From Verrucomicrobiota bacterium (GTDB lineage: Bacteria; Verrucomicrobiota; Verrucomicrobiia; CAIQCK01), in the NCBI GenBank assembly GCA_016235595.1, contig JACRJX010000043.1:186001-250000 (forward strand): a stretch of DNA of 64,000 nt. The letters are read 5' to 3'. The translations under genes were made by a program, and so were the position numbers. Each line of letters opens with the position of its first letter. The first letter of the stretch is position 1. Positions 16,085-24,411 of this stretch are shown here, one piece after another. The notes below the pieces were generated by a model. That model was given only the letters and a program-made list of their open reading frames with translations, ran no database searches and was not told the origin of the DNA.

Positions 16085-18091
16085 TCAATCGCTGGATTTC
16101 CTGTAAACGATCAACGCCGCGCCTGGCCGTTGCGGCAAATGGACGGGCAAGCCATCATTCATCAGTTCCCGGCCGGTCATGCGCTGCGACTCGCGCGAGT
16201 CCAAGTCGGTGACGACATAATGCGCCACGGATTGCAGTTCGCGCAATCGAAACCGTGCTGCCGCATCAGGGCTTTCCGCGCGGCGAAACGCTTGAACGAC
16301 GCCGCCACCGATCTCAGGCTGGTCGAACTGCCACGCCATCCAGATGTTGTTCGCACGGCTATAAGGTGTCAGCGGATAGAAGTCGCCGATGAGATACGAC
16401 TCGATCTGGCGAAACTCGCTCACCATCCGGCGCAGGAACGCGTAGTCGAGGTCGGGTTTTCGCGTGTTCCAGGCGATGCGAAACATCGGGCAGATGGAAC
16501 TGCGAATCATATAGGAATCGTGGGCGCCGGTGCCCGACCCGTAAACCGGCATCCAAAGCGAGAGACCGTGGGTCTGGCACTGCTGGCCGATGGGCTCGCT
16601 GAAGTAGTCACTTCGGAGCAATGGTATCGCGCGGCGCATCGTTTCCAGGTCGTTACGCCGGCCGCCACTGGCACAGGTGTCTATCCAGAGGTTCGGATGC
16701 CGGCGCAACAACTTGTCCCAATACGCGAGGTAACCGCTGACGTAAGCGTTTTCGGTGATGCCTTGCCGGTCCGGGGCGTCGTTGGCCCGCCAGTAGGCCA
16801 GCGGGTCGATGTTGAAATCCTGCCGATACACATCGATGCCTTCGTCGGCCAGTATCTTGCTGACGTGGTCAGTAACCCATCGTCGCGCGTCGGGATTGCC
16901 AAGGTTGAGCAAGCGGTTGGCGAACTTCCCCAACTGCGGCGTCTGAGAGGATTCCTTGGGGCAGCCTAACAACCACTCCGGGTGGTTTTCATACAACCAC
17001 GAACCGGGCATGACTCGTTCTGGCTCAAACCACACAACAGTCTTCATGCCATGGGCGTGTGCGCAGTCGTTGACCTCGCGAAGTCCGCGGGGGAAACGCT
17101 TGCGGTCCACTTCCCACGTGCCGGTGTAAAACCACTTGCCCGGATGCGGATACCAGCCAGCATCCATAATCCAGTAGTCGAGCTTGATCCCTTCGCGCAC
17201 ATAACCGTTTATCAATGCCATCTCTCTCCCGGCATCGGTGAGGTTCCCACTTGTGGATGCAAAATGCGTGGACACCGGCTTGCCGGCGACGCGAGGCGTG
17301 TTGTGCGCCAGCATCCAGCGGCGCCAGATGTTCTGCGAGCGGATCCAATCGCCTTGCCAAAACTGCATCAAGACCAGCGGACTGCGGATTTCCTCGCCGG
17401 GACGCAGCTTGAGGTGCGTCAACTCCTGTCCCGCCTGGAGGCGCAAGCCGCGTGATTCATCACGAGTGAATCGGGCGGCCCATTGACCGGGCCAGCCGAT
17501 GACGACAATCACGCCTTGCTGTGACCATTCGAGGTTGAAGTAGGACAGATCGCTGTTGGTGGGCCGCCCGCCCGCCGCGCTGATTCGCTTTTCGGCTTTG
17601 GGTCCCAGTGCTGTTTCAAGCGGCTCAAAATCGTTTTGCTGGCACGGGCTGCCGACGTTGTGGTGCAAAAGAAATTCGCCCGACGGTTCACGTTCCAGCC
17701 GCGTGTCCAGCGCAAGGATGTCTGCGAGGATCGGCGTGTCGGCTGCGCCCGTGTTCTTGAAGTGCAGCGTCCACTCGACAGTTGGGAAATCGGAGTAGGC
17801 GACGGCCACGCAGCGCAGTTCGAGGCCGGTCTTCGGGTCTGTCCAGACAATCGTGTGCTGGGTGCGGTTGGGGTCGAGTTGGGCGGAGGACCACTTCACC
17901 TGCCACGCCGGCAACAGTTCCGCCGAGCGACGCCCGTCGTAGCTGAACGAGAACGGTAGACTCTGTGCCGTCGGACCCAGGTTCGCCTCGGTCCACACGC
18001 GGGCCACCGTCATCTCGTTGGCGCTGGGAGTGACAGCCAGAGCATAGGACTCAACGACGAGGACAACGGCGCAAAGCGTTGCGAGTTTCAT
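16085..18091 (-). CDS. GH36 alpha-galactosidase, secreted
   Basis: 668 residues with a Sec-type signal (MKLATLCAVVLVVESYALA). An N-terminal beta-supersandwich (~30-270) is followed by the (beta/alpha)8 domain characteristic of clan GH-D: LDYWIMDAGWYPHPGKWF, TVVWFEPERVMPGSW, the nucleophile motif DVYRQDFN (the Asp after RQ), the acid/base region CASGGRRNDLE, then LRSDYFSEP. These match GH36 alpha-galactosidases, which remove alpha-1,6-linked galactose. The length is slightly short of the ~720 typical for the family. The gene is first in a two-gene transcript with the LamG protein (stop codon inside the next gene's ribosome binding site). A promoter shared with the Gfo/Idh gene lies at 18122-18150. 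Confidence 0.9.
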   Translation of the reverse strand: MKLATLCAVVLVVESYALAVTPSANEMTVARVWTEANLGPTAQSLPFSFSYDGRRSAELLPAWQVKWSSAQLDPNRTQHTIVWTDPKTGLELRCVAVAYSDFPTVEWTLHFKNTGAADTPILADILALDTRLEREPSGEFLLHHNVGSPCQQNDFEPLETALGPKAEKRISAAGGRPTNSDLSYFNLEWSQQGVIVVIGWPGQWAARFTRDESRGLRLQAGQELTHLKLRPGEEIRSPLVLMQFWQGDWIRSQNIWRRWMLAHNTPRVAGKPVSTHFASTSGNLTDAGREMALINGYVREGIKLDYWIMDAGWYPHPGKWFYTGTWEVDRKRFPRGLREVNDCAHAHGMKTVVWFEPERVMPGSWLYENHPEWLLGCPKESSQTPQLGKFANRLLNLGNPDARRWVTDHVSKILADEGIDVYRQDFNIDPLAYWRANDAPDRQGITENAYVSGYLAYWDKLLRRHPNLWIDTCASGGRRNDLETMRRAIPLLRSDYFSEPIGQQCQTHGLSLWMPVYGSGTGAHDSYMIRSSICPMFRIAWNTRKPDLDYAFLRRMVSEFRQIESYLIGDFYPLTPYSRANNIWMAWQFDQPEIGGGVVQAFRRAESPDAAARFRLRELQSVAHYVVTDLDSRESQRMTGRELMNDGLPVHLPQRPGAALIVYRKSSD

Positions 18092-18121
18092 GGCAGTCTC
18101 TTGCGGTTGATTTGAGCTTGA

Positions 18122-18150
18122 GACTTAGACCGGCCCGCGTGGTTTGACAA
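18122..18150 (-). promoter_or_regulatory. Promoter of the alpha-galactosidase operon (shared block)
   Basis: Minus strand: TTGTCA (18150-18145), 17-nt spacer, TAAGTC (18127-18122), start codon at 18091. The surrounding ~40 bases are nearly identical to the block at 19616-19644 upstream of the Gfo/Idh gene. Confidence 0.6.
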
Positions 18151-18208
18151 CTCCCAAGTTACGGCGTGAACTGACGTCGTTGCTCACGCCAGATTGCCGC
18201 AACGCTCG

Positions 18209-19585
18209 TCACAGTTCCCACCCACTACGATACGGTGGGTTGAGGAATGAATTGGCCTCCGGGCAGTTCGTGAACCGCATTTTCTCAGCGTCCCACTCCA
18301 GCTTCTGGCCGCCCATCTTGATCGAGATGATCCCCAGCAACGCCAACTCCGTCAGCGGACCGCCATAGGAGAAGTCCGACCCGGCTTTGCGGCCGGTGCG
18401 GATCGCATTGAGCCAATCCTGATGATGCTCTTTCACACGCGGGAGAGTTTTATCCGGCCGCTTGTACGCCTGCATCTTGGTCTCCGGCACGATGCGCACG
18501 CCGCCCGCGCCGTGCGAGCCGTAGGTGATGGTGCCTTTGTCGCCGTACACCGCAGCGCCGGTTTCGATATCCTGGCGCTCCGGCTCCAATTCCGGTGGTC
18601 TCGGAATCTGTTTGGCGCCACTGTGCCAGACCAGTTTGACCGGTCCGCGTTTGCCCTTGGCGGGAAATTCGTAGGTGATGATGTCGCTGGGCGGATAGGC
18701 ATCACCCTGCGTCTTGAAGTCATAGTCTTTCGTCGTTGCTTGGACCGTGGCCGGCGCGCCAAGGTCGAGCGCCCAGAAGACCGGGTCCACGACATGGCAG
18801 ATCCAATCGCCAACGGTGCCATTGCCGAACGGCACCCAACCGCGCCAACGGCCCGGCAGAAAATTCGGGTTGTAGGGCCGTTGCTTCGCCGGACCGAGCC
18901 AGATATCCCAGTTGAGCGTGCGCGGCACCTCGTGCGTCTCCTTCAAGCTCGGCAGCACGGGCACCGCGGAATTCACGGCTTTGCAGCCGGCGTGGACGGT
19001 ATGGACGTTGCCGATCGCGCCAGCCCAGATCCATTCGCAGAAGATGCGGATGGACTCGGAGGAATGACCCTGGTTGCCAAGCTGCGTGACGACGTTATGT
19101 TCGCGCGCCGCCGCCATCAGCTGGCGGATCTCGTAGACCGAGTGTGCGAGCGGCTTTTGGCAGTAAACGTGTTTGCCACGCTTGATCGCCGCCATCGCGG
19201 CGACGGCGTGCGTATGGTCCGGCGTGGACACGGTAACCGCATCGATCTGCTTCTCGACCGCGTCGAACATCTTCCGGAAGTCCTGGAACCGTCTCACGTT
19301 GGGGAGCTTCTGGAAAGTCTTGGCAGCGCGCGTTTCGTCCACGTCGCAGAAAGCGACGAGATTCTCCCGGGAAACACTCATGACATCGCCATGGCCCATG
19401 CCGCCGACGCCAATGCTGGCAATATTGATCTTCTCGCTTGGCGGCGTCTGGCCGCTGGCAGCGATGACATGGCGCGGCACGATCATCGGCGCGCCAAGCA
19501 GCGCGCCTGCGGTGCAACTCCGGAGGAAATTCCGGCGTGAAAGTGTGAATGTCGGATCGAGGGGCTTGTTCGTTGCGTGTTTCAT
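18209..19585 (-). CDS. Tat-exported Gfo/Idh/MocA-family oxidoreductase
   Basis: 458 residues. A twin-arginine signal (LSRRNFLRSCTAGALLGAP) precedes a Rossmann NAD(P)-binding domain with IASIGVGGMGHGD (~55-67) and the family motif HVYCQKPLAHSVYEIRQL (~140), where the Lys of the EKP-type motif is present. The C-terminal substrate domain (~200-440) is of the type common in Planctomycetes and Verrucomicrobia (GNVHTVHAG, GDWICHVVDP). Such proteins oxidise or deoxygenate sugars using a tightly bound nicotinamide cofactor; exported versions must carry the cofactor through Tat. It is one of several sugar genes under the shared promoter type and sits divergent from the DUF1080 gene. Confidence 0.9.
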   Translation of the reverse strand: MKHATNKPLDPTFTLSRRNFLRSCTAGALLGAPMIVPRHVIAASGQTPPSEKINIASIGVGGMGHGDVMSVSRENLVAFCDVDETRAAKTFQKLPNVRRFQDFRKMFDAVEKQIDAVTVSTPDHTHAVAAMAAIKRGKHVYCQKPLAHSVYEIRQLMAAAREHNVVTQLGNQGHSSESIRIFCEWIWAGAIGNVHTVHAGCKAVNSAVPVLPSLKETHEVPRTLNWDIWLGPAKQRPYNPNFLPGRWRGWVPFGNGTVGDWICHVVDPVFWALDLGAPATVQATTKDYDFKTQGDAYPPSDIITYEFPAKGKRGPVKLVWHSGAKQIPRPPELEPERQDIETGAAVYGDKGTITYGSHGAGGVRIVPETKMQAYKRPDKTLPRVKEHHQDWLNAIRTGRKAGSDFSYGGPLTELALLGIISIKMGGQKLEWDAEKMRFTNCPEANSFLNPPYRSGWEL

Positions 19586-19615
19586 GTGCGTTCTCAGGCG
19601 GCGGATTGGACTTGA

Positions 19616-19644
19616 GACTTAGACCGGCTCGCGATATTTGACAA
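19616..19644 (-). promoter_or_regulatory. Promoter of the Gfo/Idh gene (shared block)
   Basis: Minus strand: TTGTCA (19644-19639), 17-nt spacer, TAAGTC (19621-19616), start codon at 19585. Same sequence block as at 18122-18150, including the spacer core GCGRGCCGGTC and the flank TCAAG. Confidence 0.6.
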
Positions 19645-19662
19645 CCACCAAATTCTCTCACA

Positions 19663-20289
19663 ATGAAGAACTCACTCGCAGTCCTGGCCTTTGCTCTCAC
19701 CATCACTTTGTCATTCGCCGCCGACGGCAAATCTGTTTCAATCTTCGACGGCAAGACATTCGCCGGTTGGGAGGGCGACACGAACAAATCGTTTCGCATC
19801 GAAGATGGCGCCATCGTGGGCGGTTCCCTGAAGGAGAAGGTGCCGCGCAACGAATTCCTCTGCACGACGCGGAGTTACACCAACTTCGTGCTGCGCGTGA
19901 AATTCAAGCTGCTGGGCCGCGGCGTCAACGCCGGCGTCCAGATTCGTTCTGCGCGGATTCCAAACCACCACGAGGTCAGCGGCTATCAGGCTGACATGGC
20001 CGACCCGTCGTGGTGGGGTTGTCTATACGATGAATCGCGCCGCCGCAAGACGCTCGCCAAGTCAGACATGAACGAGTTGAACAAGGTGCTCAAGCGTGAC
20101 GATTGGAATCAATACGAGATTCGCTGCGAGGGCAAACGCATCCGGCTTTCCATCAACGGGTTGCAAACGGTGGACTACACCGAGCCGGACAACGCAATCT
20201 CACAGCAAGGCATCATCGGCCTGCAAATCCACGGCGGCCCGCCGAGCGAGGCGTGGTACAAGGATATTACCATCGAGGAATTGCCATGA
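19663..20289 (+). CDS. Secreted DUF1080 (3-keto-disaccharide hydrolase-like) protein
   Basis: 208 residues: Sec signal (KNSLAVLAFALTITLSFAAD) and a single DUF1080 concanavalin-like domain starting at VSIFDGKTFAGWEG, with later landmarks NFVLRVKFKL, NAGVQIRS, the GYQADM segment and GIIGLQIHGGPPSEAWYKDI. DUF1080 proteins include enzymes that hydrolyse 3-keto-glycosides, cooperating with Gfo/Idh-type oxidases that make the 3-keto sugar; the divergent neighbour is exactly such an oxidoreductase family. The start codon is only 18 bases past the -35 box of the divergent Gfo/Idh promoter. The stop overlaps the sulfatase start by ATGA, so the two are coupled. Confidence 0.88.
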   Translation: MKNSLAVLAFALTITLSFAADGKSVSIFDGKTFAGWEGDTNKSFRIEDGAIVGGSLKEKVPRNEFLCTTRSYTNFVLRVKFKLLGRGVNAGVQIRSARIPNHHEVSGYQADMADPSWWGCLYDESRRRKTLAKSDMNELNKVLKRDDWNQYEIRCEGKRIRLSINGLQTVDYTEPDNAISQQGIIGLQIHGGPPSEAWYKDITIEELP

Positions 20290-21647
20290 AAACGATCGTC
20301 GTTCTCACTGTGCTGCTGGCGGCAGCAACGCTGGCTGATGCTGCGCGCAAACCAAACGTCATCGTCATCCTTGCCGACGATATGGGCTACGCCGACGTGG
20401 GCTTCAACGGCTGCAAGGACATCCCGACACCCCACATTGACTCGCTGGCGGCGCACGGCGTGCGCTGTTCGAGCGGTTACGTGTCGCACTCGTTTTGCAG
20501 TCCGACGCGCGCGGGGTTGATGACCGGGCGCTACCAGCAGCGGTTTGGACACGAGAACAACCCCGCGTGGCTGCCGGAGGATACGAAGGTCGGCCTCCCA
20601 GTGAACCAGACGACCATTGCCGATGTGATGAAGTCGGCGGGTTTCGTCACCGGCGCCATTGGCAAGTGGCACTTGGGCGCGGCACCGTGCTTCCATCCGA
20701 ACGAACGCGGTTTCGTGGAGTATTTTGGTTTTCTCGGCGGTGGCCATATCTATCTGCCCGGCCTGAAAGGTGGCGTGGAGTACACCGTGCCGCTGTTGCG
20801 CAACAAGGAGCCACTGGAGTTGAAGGAGTACATGACTGATGTGCTCTCGCGTGAGGCGGCGGCTTTCGTCGCACGGCACAAGACGGAGCCATTTTATCTC
20901 TATGTCGCTTACAACGCTGTACATACGCCGCTGCAAGCGCCGGGAAAGTACCTGAGCCGCTTCACGAGTATCGCCGACGAGCGGCGGCGCGCTTATGCGG
21001 CGATGACCAGCGCGATGGACGATGGCATTGGGCTGATCCTGCGTGCGCTGCGCGACAACGGCCTTGAACGCGACACGTTGGTCTGGTTCTTCAGCGACAA
21101 TGGCGGACCGCCCTACAACGTTTCACCGACCCACAATGACCCGCTGCGCGGCAACAAGGGCACCTTGTATGAGGGCGGCATCCGCGTGCCGTTCGTGGTG
21201 CAATGGCGCGGGGAACTGCCGGAAGGCACGGTTTACGAGCAGCCGGTGATCTCGCTCGACGTGCTGCCGACAGCCGCGACGCTCGCGGGCGCAAAGCTGC
21301 CTGGCGGGTTGAAGCTCGACGGCGTGAACATCGTGCCGCACCTCAAGGGCGAATCCAAAGGGCCGCCGCACGAGCGGCTTTTTTGGCGCACCGGCGGCGG
21401 TGCAGCGTGGGCGGTGCGCGAAGGACGCTACAAGTTGTTGAAACCCGGCAAGGACGCCGCACTGCAGCTTTTTGATTTGAACAGTGACATTGGCGAGGCC
21501 AAGGATATTGTCAGTGAGAAACCCGACGTGGTGGCGCGCTTGCAGAAAGCCCACGACGCGTGGAACACGGAGTTGATTCCGCCGCTTTTCGAAAGTCCGA
21601 AGCCCGCGGCGAAGAAGAAGGCAAGGCAAGCCGGCAGGACGAAGTGA
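20286..21647 (+). CDS. Secreted type I sulfatase
   Basis: 453 residues: signal peptide (MKTIVVLTVLLAAATLADA) and a formylglycine-dependent sulfatase. Metal-binding N-terminus PNVIVILADDMGYADVGFNG and the active-site signature FCSPTRAGLMTGRY (C-x-P-[ST]-R), whose Cys must be converted to formylglycine by a maturase encoded elsewhere. Further landmarks are AIGKWHLGAAPCFHPNERGF and WFFSDNGGPPYN. The C-terminus ends in a Lys-rich tail. It removes sulfate esters from sugars, and with the neighbouring fucosidase this suggests fucoidan-like or other sulfated polysaccharides. Start at 20286 because the ATG overlaps the DUF1080 stop and opens the signal peptide. Confidence 0.93.
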   Translation: MKTIVVLTVLLAAATLADAARKPNVIVILADDMGYADVGFNGCKDIPTPHIDSLAAHGVRCSSGYVSHSFCSPTRAGLMTGRYQQRFGHENNPAWLPEDTKVGLPVNQTTIADVMKSAGFVTGAIGKWHLGAAPCFHPNERGFVEYFGFLGGGHIYLPGLKGGVEYTVPLLRNKEPLELKEYMTDVLSREAAAFVARHKTEPFYLYVAYNAVHTPLQAPGKYLSRFTSIADERRRAYAAMTSAMDDGIGLILRALRDNGLERDTLVWFFSDNGGPPYNVSPTHNDPLRGNKGTLYEGGIRVPFVVQWRGELPEGTVYEQPVISLDVLPTAATLAGAKLPGGLKLDGVNIVPHLKGESKGPPHERLFWRTGGGAAWAVREGRYKLLKPGKDAALQLFDLNSDIGEAKDIVSEKPDVVARLQKAHDAWNTELIPPLFESPKPAAKKKARQAGRTK

Positions 21648-21681
21648 GCTTGCAGACATTCAAACGAAAGGAACGAACCGC

Positions 21682-23061
21682 ATGAAACTGGCGAGGGTAA
21701 TGGCATCTGTTCTGATTTTGGGGGCGATCTGCCTCGGCGGCAGCACGACTTTCGCGGCAGACTCGGCGGCGGTGAAGAAGGAAGAGACGAGGATGAGTTG
21801 GTGGCGCGAGGCGCGCTTTGGCATGTTCATTCACTGGGGTCTCTACGCCGTGCCGGCAGGCGAATGGCAAGGCAAGGAAATCAAGGGTATTGGCGAGTGG
21901 ATCATGAACAGCGCGGCGATTCCCGTTTCCGACTACGAGAAGCTGGCGAGGGATTTTAACCCGGCGAGATTCAACGCCGCCGAATGGGTGCGCATTGCCA
22001 AGGACGCGGGGATGAAATACATCGTCATCACATCGAAGCACCACGACGGCTTCTGTTTGTTCGACACCAAGGCGACCCGCTACAACATTGTAAAGGACAC
22101 GCCCTACGCGAAGGACGTGCTGCGGGCGTTGAGCCGCGAGTGCAAACGGCAGGGTTTGAGGTTCTGCACCTATTATTCCATCATGGACTGGCATCATCCC
22201 TCGCAGTTTCCCGGCAAGTCCAAGACGGGTGGTATCGCCTACAATCCGAGCCAGATGTACGCGGATCGCAAGGCCGAATACGTCGCCTTCATGAAGCAGC
22301 AGCTCCGCGAACTGATCACGAACTACGACACGGGGGTGCTGTGGTTTGACGGCGAGTGGTGCGACTGGTGGACCGAAGATGACGGCAAGGACCTTTACGC
22401 TTATCTGCGCAAACTGAAGCCGTCGCTCATCATCAACAACCGCGTCGGCAAGGGCCGCAAAGGCATGGAAGGCCTGAGCAAAAGCAGCGAATACTGCGGT
22501 GATTTCGGCACGCCAGAGCAACAGATTCCACCCAGCGGATTCCCCGGCGTGGATTGGGAAAGCTGCATGACGATGAACGACACGTGGGGCTTCAAGCGCA
22601 ATGACAACAACTGGAAGTCCAAGCAACAGTTGATCCGCAACCTCGCCGACGCCACGTCCAAGGGCGGCAACTTTCTGCTCAACGTCGGCCCGACCTCTGG
22701 CGGTTTGATTCCGTTGCCGAGCATCGAACGGCTCGAAGCGGTGGGCCGCTGGATGAAGATCAATAGCGAGGCGATCTACGGTACGACAGCCAGTCCGTTT
22801 GAGAAGCAGCTCCCGTGGGGTCGCGTGACGCAAAGGCCTGGACGGCTTTACCTGCACGTCTTCAATTGGCCCGAGAGTCAGAAGCTCACGTTGCCTGCTG
22901 TTCAGCGCAAAATAACAGGTGCATATCTGCTCGCTGATCCGAACAAGAGGCCGCTGACCGTGTCACAAACTGAAAGCAGCGTCGTGATCTCGGTGCCGTC
23001 AGTTGCGCCGGACGCCAATAACTCTGTCGTGGTGGTGAAAACCCACGAGGGCAAACGCTGA
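21682..23061 (+). CDS. GH29 alpha-L-fucosidase, secreted
   Basis: 459 residues with a Sec signal (VMASVLILGAICLGGSTTFA). Catalytic domain with the GH29 opening WWREARFGMFIHWGLYAVPAG, YIVITSKHHDGFCLFDT, and the nucleophile region GVLWFDGEW (Asp). A compact C-terminal beta domain starts near residue 370 (LYLHVFNWPESQKLTLPAV). It hydrolyses terminal alpha-L-fucose. The length fits GH29. It follows the sulfatase after 34 bases with AAAGGAACG as a weak ribosome binding site, so DUF1080-sulfatase-fucosidase are likely one transcript, ending at the terminator at 23344-23382. Confidence 0.93.
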   Translation: MKLARVMASVLILGAICLGGSTTFAADSAAVKKEETRMSWWREARFGMFIHWGLYAVPAGEWQGKEIKGIGEWIMNSAAIPVSDYEKLARDFNPARFNAAEWVRIAKDAGMKYIVITSKHHDGFCLFDTKATRYNIVKDTPYAKDVLRALSRECKRQGLRFCTYYSIMDWHHPSQFPGKSKTGGIAYNPSQMYADRKAEYVAFMKQQLRELITNYDTGVLWFDGEWCDWWTEDDGKDLYAYLRKLKPSLIINNRVGKGRKGMEGLSKSSEYCGDFGTPEQQIPPSGFPGVDWESCMTMNDTWGFKRNDNNWKSKQQLIRNLADATSKGGNFLLNVGPTSGGLIPLPSIERLEAVGRWMKINSEAIYGTTASPFEKQLPWGRVTQRPGRLYLHVFNWPESQKLTLPAVQRKITGAYLLADPNKRPLTVSQTESSVVISVPSVAPDANNSVVVVKTHEGKR

Positions 23062-23343
23062 CCCTGCAAGACCGTTGCTCAACACGAAACGTCCATTGAG
23101 CGGCTCGTCCTCTTCATAAACAGGTTGCGGGCCTGTGAGCCTTTCGGCCCTCCTGGACCGGCTGCCCTATTTGTGAAGTTGAGTGTATTTCCTGCGTTCC
23201 AGGAGAGAACACGCCCAAAACAGGAAGGCGGGCCACCACGGTGACGGTCTTCCGCCACGACTTTCACCGCCCTGCACTCCTCAAACACGGACTCGGTCAG
23301 ACGACGGCATCTGCAGCCACCGATTACAGGTCCGACAGGAGAA

Positions 23344-23382
23344 CAAAAAAAAGGAGCCGGATTGCTCCGGCTCCTTTTTTTG
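23344..23382. terminator. Bidirectional intrinsic terminator
   Basis: Perfect 9-bp GC-rich stem GGAGCCGGA (23353-23361), loop TTGC, TCCGGCTCC (23366-23374), flanked by an A tract on the left and a T tract on the right. It separates the converging fucosidase gene and the TIGR04073 gene. The rest of 23062-23405 shows nothing I can assign. Confidence 0.92.
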
Positions 23383-23405
23383 TTACAGCTTTGTTGGAAC
23401 TTGGA

Positions 23406-23759
23406 TTACTTGCTGGCCAGAGTTCCGGCTTCCTCGAACGGCCAAACCGTCGGAGGATCCATGATGGCTTCATACTTCGGCAGGAAGAAAAGTCCGCCTT
23501 CGTAGATGCCCGCGCCGAGGCGAGCGATCGCGAAGCCGAGACCCTTCATCGGGCCGAACAGGATGCCCGCGCCGGCGTCACGCTGTTGGGACACCACATA
23601 GATTTGCTTGGGGATTTCAATCCAGAACGTGGCAATGTTGGTCCAGCCACGCACAAGCTTGCTAATGTGATTGTCCTGCTCTTCGGCCGCGCTGACCGAA
23701 GCCGTTCCCAACACAGCAATGGCCGCAATGGCCGCCAAGCAGATGCTCAGTTTCTTCAT
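23406..23759 (-). CDS. TIGR04073-type exosortase-associated protein (copy B)
   Basis: 117 residues: Sec signal (KLSICLAAIAAIAVLGTASVSA) and a mature part matching the TIGR04073 'exosortase system-associated' family, recognised by KLVRGWTNIATFWIEIPKQIY followed by GILFGPMKGLGFAIARLGAG. Family members occur in genomes that carry exosortase/PEP-CTERM sorting; their role is unknown. The last 92 residues differ from copy A (23944-24300) at only two positions, while the signal peptides have diverged. A ribosome binding site GAGGAG lies upstream. It is likely transcribed from the promoter at 23885-23913. Confidence 0.78.
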   Translation of the reverse strand: MKKLSICLAAIAAIAVLGTASVSAAEEQDNHISKLVRGWTNIATFWIEIPKQIYVVSQQRDAGAGILFGPMKGLGFAIARLGAGIYEGGLFFLPKYEAIMDPPTVWPFEEAGTLASK

Positions 23760-23884
23760 ACGTTCTATTCGCTCCTCTGTTGATTAGCTTCGCACTATTA
23801 CCTCTCTGGCAGGGGTGGCGAAGCTTATCCCCAAGCCAAGACTTGTTTTGTGAACGTCCTCTACAGTCCTCTAACTTGCCCGCA

Positions 23885-23913
23885 CTCTTACAGCCAACCA
23901 CCGGCACTGTCAA
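23885..23913 (-). promoter_or_regulatory. Candidate promoter of TIGR04073 copy B
   Basis: Minus strand: perfect -35 TTGACA (23913-23908), 17-nt spacer, TAAGAG (23890-23885), about 120 bases before the start codon at 23759. Confidence 0.5.
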
Positions 23914-23943
23914 GTGCCCTTTTCGAGCTGCTGCCGAAACCAA

Positions 23944-24300
23944 CTACTTGCTGGCCAAGGTTCCGGCTTCCTCAAACGGCCAAACCACCGGAGGATCCAT
24001 GATCGCCTCATACTTCGGCAGGAAGAACAACCCGCCCTCATAGAGGCCTGCGCCGAGACGAGCAATCGCGAAACCGAGACCTTTCATCGGGCCGAACAAA
24101 ATGCCCGCGCCGGCGTCACGCTGTTGGGACACCACATAAATCTGCTTGGGAATTTCAATCCAGAACGTGGCAATGTTCGTCCAGCCACGCACAAGCTTGC
24201 TGATGTGATTGTCCTGCTCTTCGGCTGCCTGAGCCGGAGTGGCAAGGGCCAACACCGCCACCGCAGCCACTGCTACGATTGATGCCATGACTCGCTTCAT
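23944..24300 (-). CDS. TIGR04073-type exosortase-associated protein (copy A)
   Basis: 118 residues: signal peptide (MASIVAVAAVAVLALATPAQA) and the same mature sequence as copy B, EEQDNHISKLVRGWTNIATF onward, ending PFEEAGTLASK. The amphipathic glycine-rich C-terminal half (AIARLGAGLYEGGLFF) suggests membrane association. Strong ribosome binding site AAAGGAG before the ATG. Candidate promoter at 24343-24372 on the minus strand. Tandem location and near-identity indicate a recent duplication or gene conversion. Confidence 0.78.
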   Translation of the reverse strand: MKRVMASIVAVAAVAVLALATPAQAAEEQDNHISKLVRGWTNIATFWIEIPKQIYVVSQQRDAGAGILFGPMKGLGFAIARLGAGLYEGGLFFLPKYEAIMDPPVVWPFEEAGTLASK

Positions 24301-24342
24301 ATTGCTCCTTTCGTTCGGAAACCTCTCTAACTGCTAGAACCT

Positions 24343-24372
24343 ATATTATGCCGCCTGTATTTTGGCGCGCAA
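24343..24372 (-). promoter_or_regulatory. Candidate promoter of TIGR04073 copy A
   Basis: Minus strand: TTGCGC (24372-24367), 18-nt spacer, TAATAT (24348-24343). The AT-rich -10 stands out in this GC-rich sequence. Confidence 0.4.
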
Positions 24373-24411
24373 GATTTTTTTTCGTGAAAGATTCTCTGAG
24401 CGGGCAGGCAG

